Shown in pieces: positions 29,725 through 35,131 of a DNA stretch of 49,053 nt (within the stretch, counting starts at the first letter, position 1; the number at the start of each line of letters is the position of its first letter). Below the pieces are notes generated by a model that saw only the letters and a program-made list of their open reading frames with translations, was not told the origin of the DNA and searched no databases. Position numbers and translations under genes: made by a program. The stretch is from Bog-756 sp036513075 (lineage in GTDB: Bacteria; Actinomycetota; Acidimicrobiia; Acidimicrobiales; RAAP-2), in the NCBI GenBank assembly GCA_036513075.1, contig DATBZS010000073.1, positions 1-49,053 on the forward strand, read 5' to 3'.

Positions 29725-31227
29725 TCAGCGACCGAGTTCGGCGACAGGCGGGACGACGGCGCGTCCCGTGTCGCGGGCGATCGCCGCAGGTTCGCGGTCG
29801 TGACCCCGGAGCGACACCCACGGCTCGGTGCGGTGGGCCGGTGCCAGGGTCACCCACGACGGTTGGTTGCGGGCGTCGAAGGCCAGGGCCGAGCCGGGGC
29901 GACCCCGGGTGATCTCGTCGGGAGCCAGTCGTCGGCGCCATTGCGTCGACAACTGCTCGCCTACCTGGGGTCGACCATGGGAGAGGAGATCAGTGAGGGG
30001 CCGGCCGGTCAACACGTGGCTCCGGTTGACCGACCGGGTCACCAGCTCCTCGTCGCCGGCCAGGACCGACAACGCCTCCAGGGTCGCCACGTCGCCGATA
30101 CCGGGGAGGACGACGGTGGTGCCGAAGAGGGACGGGAACCCGTCGGCCTGGCCGGGCCAGCGGTGGCGTGCCTGGGACAGGTCCTGGAAGCAGGCCAGCG
30201 TGACCAGACCCTGTCCGCCTCCCTCGCTGACCATCGACGGCAGCTCAGGCAGGGGTGCCACGTTGGCCAGTTCGTCCAGGGCCAGAACGACCGGCGGGTC
30301 CGAGCGTTCGAGGCCGCTGGCCGCCCGTCCGTAGGCGGCCCGCCGGACATCGTCGATCAGTCCGACGACGAGCGGGGCCACCAGAGACTGGTGATGGGCC
30401 GGGGCCGCGATGTAGAGGGTGTCGGCACTGCGGACGAAGTTCACCGGGTCGAAATCGGGATTACAGGTGGCGGCCAGTGCCTGGGTGGACCGGAAGCCCC
30501 CCAGCGCCCCGGAAGCCGTCGACCAGATGCCGCTGAGCTCACGCTCGTCGGTGGTGACGATCCCGTCCAGCAGGTCGCGGGCGATGGCGCGGTCGTCTCC
30601 GGCCGGGCCGGAGAACGCCTGTTGGGCCGGCAGGGCCTGGCGTCGATCGACCCAGGTCAGGACGGTGCGCATGTCGGCACCTTCGATCGCGGCGGCGTGC
30701 AGCAGGGGCGCCAGCAGTGCCTGGGCCCGCTCGGTCCAGTGGGAGCCCTCGGTGCGTGCTGCGCCGGCTCCGCCGGATCCCACCAGCACGAGCGACCGGG
30801 CGGCGGACAATGCGGTGCGCCACGATGAACACCCGGTCAGGGGCGACCACCGCAATCGATGGACGCCGGGCCGGTCGTCCACCGATCCGGTCGGGTCGAA
30901 CAGGTGGCACGTCCCGAGCATCGAGCGCGCTTCGCGCGTCGCGTCCAATACGTCAGGTTTGGTCGACGTCGTGACCACTGCGCCGTGGGCCGACAACACG
31001 TTCGGGATGAGCAGTGCCGACGTCTTTCCCGACCGCGGCGGGCCGAGTGCGAGCACCGACTGCTGCGCCTCAGCATGGTGCCAGGTGTGCGCGTCGTGGC
31101 CCAGATAGAGGCCGTGCTGCGCGTGCGCGCTTGCGTCGCGCGCGACGCGTAATGCCCACAATCCGGCGCGATCGTGCGTCGATGGAGAAAAAGTTTTGAT
31201 GGGTGTCCGTCTCGTCGTCGTCGCCAT
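29725..31227 (-). CDS. VirD4/TraG-like coupling ATPase lacking membrane helices
   Basis: Type IV coupling-protein ATPase that normally feeds the relaxase-DNA complex to a secretion channel. 500 residues: Walker A LGPPRSGKTSALLIPNVLSA (about 60-80), VVTTSTKPDVLDATREAR, LFDPTGSVDD, the Walker B VVLALDELANVAPLPELPS, then EGGGQGLVTLACFQDLSQAR and a TraG C-terminal part. There are no N-terminal membrane helices, which canonical VirD4 uses to reach the channel. The ATG at 31227 lies 7 bases after a TAACGA element. The 5' part of the gene and upstream region are less GC-rich and carry CGCG palindromes. Convergent with the relaxase gene, so the pair probably acts together. Confidence 0.87.
   Translation of the reverse strand: MATTTRRTPIKTFSPSTHDRAGLWALRVARDASAHAQHGLYLGHDAHTWHHAEAQQSVLALGPPRSGKTSALLIPNVLSAHGAVVTTSTKPDVLDATREARSMLGTCHLFDPTGSVDDRPGVHRLRWSPLTGCSSWRTALSAARSLVLVGSGGAGAARTEGSHWTERAQALLAPLLHAAAIEGADMRTVLTWVDRRQALPAQQAFSGPAGDDRAIARDLLDGIVTTDERELSGIWSTASGALGGFRSTQALAATCNPDFDPVNFVRSADTLYIAAPAHHQSLVAPLVVGLIDDVRRAAYGRAASGLERSDPPVVLALDELANVAPLPELPSMVSEGGGQGLVTLACFQDLSQARHRWPGQADGFPSLFGTTVVLPGIGDVATLEALSVLAGDEELVTRSVNRSHVLTGRPLTDLLSHGRPQVGEQLSTQWRRRLAPDEITRGRPGSALAFDARNQPSWVTLAPAHRTEPWVSLRGHDREPAAIARDTGRAVVPPVAELGR
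31133..31148. repeat. 16-base perfect palindrome in the 5' part of the coupling ATPase gene
   Basis: GCGTCGCG followed by CGCGACGC, perfect over 16 bases, encoding part of RVARDASAH. Neighbouring sequence (30900-31150) has further CGCG-rich runs. Could be codon-use chance at this GC content, or a protein-binding or methylation site. Confidence 0.35.
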
Positions 31228-31489
31228 TTCGGCGTCGTTATGGTGGCGGAGCCCGACCTCCGCGAGAAGAACTCACCTGATGGTACCGAAAAATCCGTTG
31301 GCAGGAAAGGGTTTTTTAGCGTCACACCTCGACGGCGCCGCCGGCAGTGCCTCGCGCGTGGCGTGCGACGGTGCACCGGTGGCGCGCGGACGGAGTGACT
31401 CGCGTGTCCACGCGCGTGCGTAGATGCTTGACCTGCGCACAAAAAGCCATTTGGCTTGTAGTTGGTTACGTATCGCTGAGGAGATGATC
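31228..31489. other. 262-base divergent region between the coupling ATPase and HU-tail genes
   Basis: No gene supported. It contains comparatively AT-rich stretches (around 31285-31320 and 31441-31475) between CGCG-rich ones, an inverted repeat at 31401-31414 and a TTGACC (31428-31433) without a well-placed -10. It should hold the HU promoter and, at its left edge, the coupling ATPase promoter. Confidence 0.4.
31401..31414. repeat. Inverted repeat upstream of the HU-tail gene
   Basis: CGCGTG-TC-CACGCG, perfect 6-base arms, 75 bases before the GTG start. Position fits an operator near the promoter; similar CGCG-rich words recur over the preceding 60 bases. Confidence 0.35.
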
Positions 31490-32245
31490 GTGAACAGGTC
31501 TCAACTCGTCCAAGCGGTTACCGGGTCGACAGAAGTGACCCGTCGCACCGTGGAAGACGTAGTCGAAAAGCTGTTCGACATGATCATCGACGAAGTTCGA
31601 TCCGGGCGGAAGGTGACGGTGGTTGGATTCGGGACATTCACCCCGACTCTGCGAGCCTCCCGCGTGGGTAGGAATCCCCGTACCGGGGAAGTGGTACCGA
31701 TACCGGCGTCGAAAGGTGTCCGGTTCGCCACCGGTTCGACGTTCAAGTCGGCGTTGACCCCTAAGGAGGGAGTGTCCATGGCAGTAAAGAAGGCAGCAGC
31801 CAAGAAGGCCTCGGCCCGAAAGGCACCGGCCAAGAAGACGGCAGCCAGGAAGACCGCGGCGAAGAAGGTCGCGGCCAGAAAATCGGCAGCCAAGAAGGCG
31901 GTGAAGAAGGCTCTGGCTCGGAAGGCTCCGGCTCGCAAGACCGCGGCGAAGAAGACCACGGCTCGCAAGACCACTGCCAAGAAGACCACGGCACGCAAGA
32001 CGGCGGCCAAGAGGGCGCCGGCTCGCAAGACCGCAGCCAAGAAGACCACGGCACGCAAGACGACAGCCAAGAGGGCTCCGGCTCGCAAGACCGCAGCCAA
32101 GAAGGCTCCGGCTCGCAAGTCGACAGCCAAGAAGGCTCCGGCTCGCAAGTCCGCGGCCAAGAGGGCTCCGGCTCGCAAGACGGCGGCCCGCAAGGCTCCG
32201 GCTCGCAAGTCGACGGCTCGCAAGGCAGCGGCCCGCAGGCGGTAG
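31490..32245 (+). CDS. hup: HU nucleoid protein with a long Lys/Ala/Pro/Arg tail
   Basis: DNA-bending nucleoid protein of the mycobacterial HupB type. 251 residues: an HU domain (NRSQLVQAVTGSTEVTRRTV, VGFGTFTPTLRASRVGRNPR, TGEVVPIPASKGVRFATGST) of about 92 residues, then a 155-residue tail made almost only of K, A, R, P, T and S in AAKK/APARK repeats, like histone H1. The GTG at 31490 is preferred: GAGGAG lies 6 bases upstream, whereas the ATG at 31484 is too close to it. Within the frame, AAGGAGG (31763-31769) and ATG (31778) form a second complete translation start exactly at the tail. Followed by a strong terminator. Confidence 0.92.
   Translation: MNRSQLVQAVTGSTEVTRRTVEDVVEKLFDMIIDEVRSGRKVTVVGFGTFTPTLRASRVGRNPRTGEVVPIPASKGVRFATGSTFKSALTPKEGVSMAVKKAAAKKASARKAPAKKTAARKTAAKKVAARKSAAKKAVKKALARKAPARKTAAKKTTARKTTAKKTTARKTAAKRAPARKTAAKKTTARKTTAKRAPARKTAAKKAPARKSTAKKAPARKSAAKRAPARKTAARKAPARKSTARKAAARRR
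31763..31780 (+). promoter_or_regulatory. Internal ribosome-binding site and start codon at the HU tail
   Basis: AAGGAGG (31763-31769) is a full anti-16S match, 8 bases before ATG (31778-31780), in frame with HU. The product would begin MAVKKAAAKKASARK, the usual N-terminus of stand-alone histone-H1-like bacterial proteins, and have 155 residues. Confidence 0.6.
31778..32238 (+). repeat. Degenerate tandem repeats encoding the basic tail
   Basis: About 460 bases of imperfect repeats built on words such as AAGAAG, GCTCCGGCTCGCAAG and ACGGCACGCAAGAC, in frame and encoding [A/P]-A-[K/R]-K units. The more 3' copies (about 31910-32220) are nearly identical, so unit gain or loss by slippage or recombination is likely. 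Confidence 0.8.
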
Positions 32246-32253
32246 CACCGTCT

Positions 32254-32309
32254 GGCGACGATGTTGTCGCCATCGTGTGGTCAGTGGGGGCCTGCGGGCC
32301 CCCACTGAC
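32254..32309. terminator. Double hairpin between the HU and PIG-L genes
   Basis: A small hairpin GGCGAC/GTCGCC (32254-32271) is followed by a perfect 13-base stem GTCAGTGGGGGCC (32280-32292) / GGCCCCCACTGAC (32297-32309) with a 4-base loop. It separates two convergent genes and can work for both. No T tract. Confidence 0.8.
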
Positions 32310-32348
32310 GCGTGGTGGCACCGGTCGGATGTGTCCCTGCCGGACGGG

Positions 32349-33182
32349 TCACAGCTGGTCGATCAGGTGGAACGCCTCTCCCGAGTCGACTCCGGCCACC
32401 GCACCGTGCTGGGCCAGCTGCCAGCCGATGCGCGAGGCGAACAGCTGCCGGGCCGATGGCGCCGAGCCGTCGTTGGGGTTAAGTCCCATGGTGTTCTCCA
32501 GCTGGCTGTGGTGGCACATCAGGGCATCGACCTTGACGGCGTCGAAGCCCGCCGTGCGCTCGACGTGGTTGGGGAGATCGGCTTCCCACACCAGCATGGC
32601 CGTCGGGCGGTGCGGCTCGAGCGCCAGCTCGGGAAAGAAATGGGGGTCGCGGGCGGCGACCAGCGCGTCGAGGGTAAGGAAGCCGGCCGCCCGGTGATCA
32701 GGGTGGAGACGATACCGACGCCAAGGGTCGTGGCCCAGCAGTACGTCGGGCCGCACCTCGCGGATGACCCGGGCCACCTCGCGTCGGGCGTCGATATCGT
32801 TGACCAGCTCGCCGTCGATGGCACCGAGGAAGCGCACCCGGTCGTCGTCGGTCGCCGTCATTCCATCGATCCGTGCCGCCGCCTCCCGGCACTCCTGCAT
32901 CCGTGCTGCCACCAGACGCCCGAGGTCCTCGTCTGGGTCCCAACTCCCCTTGGAACCGTCGGTGAGGACGAGGTGGTGAATGCTGCACCCGGCCGCCGCC
33001 CACTTGGCGAGCGTGGCCCCGGCGCCGAACTCGATGTCGTCGGGATGGGCCCCCACGGCCAGTGCCCGCTCCGGCACGGGCAGATCGACGGTGACGGTTG
33101 CCGTGTCGAGGAGGTCGCCGGTCGGGAGCCCGGACACCGACCGGTTAGGAGCGGGATCCGGGGTCCAGGGGCCGCCGGTCAC
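32349..33182 (-). CDS. PIG-L (LmbE-like) family deacetylase
   Basis: Zinc-dependent N-acetylglucosamine-type deacetylase of the family that includes MshB and Mca of mycothiol metabolism. 277 residues with the metal motif AVGAHPDDIEFGAG (AHPDD), LTDGSKGSWDPDED, REVRPDVLLGHDPW and the second metal motif RLHPDHRAAG. The GTG start at 33182 overlaps the cofC stop in GTGA, so the two are co-translated; the longer open frame upstream lies within cofC. The coupling hints at a link with F420 or its side chain, but a mycothiol or detoxification role is as likely. Substrate unknown. Confidence 0.88.
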   Translation of the reverse strand: MTGGPWTPDPAPNRSVSGLPTGDLLDTATVTVDLPVPERALAVGAHPDDIEFGAGATLAKWAAAGCSIHHLVLTDGSKGSWDPDEDLGRLVAARMQECREAAARIDGMTATDDDRVRFLGAIDGELVNDIDARREVARVIREVRPDVLLGHDPWRRYRLHPDHRAAGFLTLDALVAARDPHFFPELALEPHRPTAMLVWEADLPNHVERTAGFDAVKVDALMCHHSQLENTMGLNPNDGSAPSARQLFASRIGWQLAQHGAVAGVDSGEAFHLIDQL

Positions 33183-33799
33183 GGAGCAGAGGCGCCCGGG
33201 GTGGGCACCGGGACCATGTCGCCGGGCTCGTCGACGTCCCAGGCCAGGTCGGGGAGGTCGAGCACCCGCAGCGGCAGGCCGAGCCGTTCGGCCTCGGCCC
33301 GGTGCCGGGCGAAGGAGCCGGGTCCGTAGGTGAAGCGGAAGCCGGCGTCGGTGGGGACGGCGATGACGTTGGTGCCGTTGCCGTAGCGGTCGGGCACCAG
33401 TGTGATGCCCGGCGCCGAACCCACGTCGGCGATGCGGCTCGCCCGGGGAAGGTCGGCGTGGGAGACCGTCACGTGGGCCACGCCGGCGTCGCGCAGGTGC
33501 TTGACCCCGGCTTCGACCGCGCCGTTCAGACCCCGGCCCGGCTCCCACACGACCAGGGCTCCCCGTGCCCGGGCCCAGTCGGCCACCTCGTTGTCGTCGC
33601 ACACGACGGCGACGGGCAGCGGCGCCGCTGCCTCCACCACCTGGGCCGCCATGGACCGGGCCAGGTCCGAGCGCTCGGACGCCGTCAGGGCACGGTCGAG
33701 CCGGCGCTTCGCCTCGTGGAAGGCCTTGATGGGTACCAGAACGGCCCGCGGGCCCAAGGCGAGGCCCGGATCGGGATGGTGCACTCCGGAGTGGGCCAC
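33179..33799 (-). CDS. cofC: CofC/FbiD guanylyltransferase of F420 biosynthesis
   Basis: Transfers GMP to phosphoenolpyruvate or 2-phospho-L-lactate, giving the activated side-chain precursor for coenzyme F420. 206 residues: VLVPIKAFHEAKRRLDRALT is the family N-terminus, with PVAVVCDDNEVADWARARGA, GLNGAVEAGVKHL, VTVSHADLPRASRI (metal-binding Asp), TLVPDRYGNGTNVIAVPT and RFTYGPGSFARH. The GTG at 33799 lies 6 bases after TACACT; a GTG at 33784 is also in frame. Coupled to the PIG-L gene. Other F420 genes (fbiA, fbiB, fbiC) are not in the window. Confidence 0.93.
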   Translation of the reverse strand: MAHSGVHHPDPGLALGPRAVLVPIKAFHEAKRRLDRALTASERSDLARSMAAQVVEAAAPLPVAVVCDDNEVADWARARGALVVWEPGRGLNGAVEAGVKHLRDAGVAHVTVSHADLPRASRIADVGSAPGITLVPDRYGNGTNVIAVPTDAGFRFTYGPGSFARHRAEAERLGLPLRVLDLPDLAWDVDEPGDMVPVPTPGASAP

Positions 33800-33805
33800 A
33801 CGGCC

Positions 33806-33811
33806 AGTGTA
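33806..33811 (-). promoter_or_regulatory. -10 element of cofC, leaderless type
   Basis: TACACT on minus, 6 bases before the GTG at 33799. It is only 39 bases from the -10 of the divergent cyclase gene, so the two promoters share one short region. Confidence 0.5.
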
Positions 33812-33850
33812 GGCACCCCGTGATCGCACGCCACTGGGGGTGACCCGACC

Positions 33851-33856
33851 TAGGGT
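33851..33856 (+). promoter_or_regulatory. -10 element of the cyclase gene, leaderless type
   Basis: TAGGGT, 6 bases before the GTG at 33863. Confidence 0.48.
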
Positions 33857-33862
33857 GGGCGG

Positions 33863-35131
33863 GTGCCGCACGACCCGTCCGACCCCGAGGATGGCCGCGA
33901 CATCGACCGGGTCGAGGCCCTGGCCCGGGTTCGCTTCCTGCTTGTCGATCTCGGCTGCACCGACGAGGAGATCGACCGCTCCGTCGAGGACGACGTCCTC
34001 GACCTGCTGGTGGTCGACCGCATGCTGGTCCCGTCCGGGGTCCGCTTCACCCAGGCCGTGGTGGCGGATCGCACCGACATCCCGCTCGACGTGGCCAAGC
34101 GGTTCTGGCGGGCGCTCGGGTTCCTCGACGTGGACGAGGACGATGCCGCGTTCACCGACATGGACATCGAGGCGGTCCACATCTTCCAGTCGATGGTGGC
34201 CCATGGACTGGTCGACCTCGACACCGCCGTACAGATGGCCCGGGTCATTGGCTCGTCGATGGCTCGCATCGCCGAAGCGGAGACGGCGCCGGGCTCCACG
34301 CCCATCCTGATCGGGACGGGTGACAGCGTTCTCGACGCCGATGCGTTCGCCAGGCAGGCCGGCACGTCGATCCCGGCGATGGCCCGCCTCCTCGAGTACG
34401 TGTGGCGGCGCCACCTCCAGGCCGCCACCCACCGGGCCATGCTGCACCGGACGCGTGGCTCCGACGAGGGCATCCGACCCGTGATGGCCGTCGGCTTCGC
34501 CGATATGGTCGGGTTCACGATGCTGAGTCAGCACTTGGGGGACGACGAGTTGGCTGCCGTGGTCGCCCGGTTCGAAGAGCTGGCCCACGACACGGTGGTG
34601 GCCCTCGGCGGCCGGGTGGTGAAGATGATCGGTGACGAGGTGATGTTCGTCGTGCCGACAGCCACCGGTGCCGCGCAGATCGGGTTGAGCCTGGCGGAGG
34701 CCTATGCCGGTGACGACCTGCTGTCCGACGTGCGCGTGGCACTGGCCGTCGGGCCGGTGCTGGTCAAGGACGGCGATTTCTACGGACCGGTGGTCAACCT
34801 GGCCAGTCGTCTGGTGGGCGTGGCCCATCCGGGCACCGTGCTCATCTCCGACGAGTTCCGCGAGACGCTCGATGTCGAGGGCGCCGACGGTATCGACACC
34901 CGACCACTGCGGACCCGGACCGTGAAGGACCTCGGCCGCATCCAGATGTGGAAGCTGATTCGGGCCGGCACCGAGCCGGGCGCCGACCGCCGGCGCACCA
35001 TGCGTTGGGAACGGCTGGGCGAGGTGCTGCGCGAACTCGACGAACTGCGGGAGCGCGGTGAGTCGGTCGTCCAGCGACAGGTCGACTCAGCCGGCGTCGA
35101 GCCGGGCGGTGGCGATCCCATGGGGTCGTAG
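33863..35131 (+). CDS. Class III adenylate cyclase with an N-terminal regulatory domain
   Basis: Predicted soluble cyclase making cAMP. 422 residues. The N-terminal ~195 residues match the all-helical regulatory domain of mycobacterial Rv1264/Rv2212-type cyclases (ALARVRFLLVDLGCTDEEID, VPSGVRFTQAVVADRTDIPL, MARLLEYVWRRHLQAA). The catalytic domain has both metal Asp (Asp214 in GFADMVGFT, Asp258 in KMIGDE), the ATP-specifying pair Lys254 and Asp305, and transition-state Asn312 and Arg316 (DFYGPVVNLASR), so it should be active as a homodimer. In Rv1264 the N-terminal domain gives pH sensing; whether this holds here is unknown. Its 3' end overlaps the convergent mannosidase gene by 45 bases. Confidence 0.92.
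   Translation: MPHDPSDPEDGRDIDRVEALARVRFLLVDLGCTDEEIDRSVEDDVLDLLVVDRMLVPSGVRFTQAVVADRTDIPLDVAKRFWRALGFLDVDEDDAAFTDMDIEAVHIFQSMVAHGLVDLDTAVQMARVIGSSMARIAEAETAPGSTPILIGTGDSVLDADAFARQAGTSIPAMARLLEYVWRRHLQAATHRAMLHRTRGSDEGIRPVMAVGFADMVGFTMLSQHLGDDELAAVVARFEELAHDTVVALGGRVVKMIGDEVMFVVPTATGAAQIGLSLAEAYAGDDLLSDVRVALAVGPVLVKDGDFYGPVVNLASRLVGVAHPGTVLISDEFRETLDVEGADGIDTRPLRTRTVKDLGRIQMWKLIRAGTEPGADRRRTMRWERLGEVLRELDELRERGESVVQRQVDSAGVEPGGGDPMGS

Noticed and set aside
31778..32238. Repeat block as a possible CRISPR array
   Set aside because: Units are adjacent, variable in length, in frame and coding; there are no unique spacers.
31466..32305. Two antisense open frames across the HU tail with regular Leu/Ala/Ser/Arg repeats
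   Set aside because: The repetitive proteins are shadows of the Lys/Ala codon repeats on plus. Neither has a ribosome site or promoter.
33800..34828. In-frame extension of cofC upstream to 34828
   Set aside because: The extra sequence is antisense to the cyclase and has no family similarity; the GTG at 33799 has a -10 element directly upstream and a normal CofC N-terminus.
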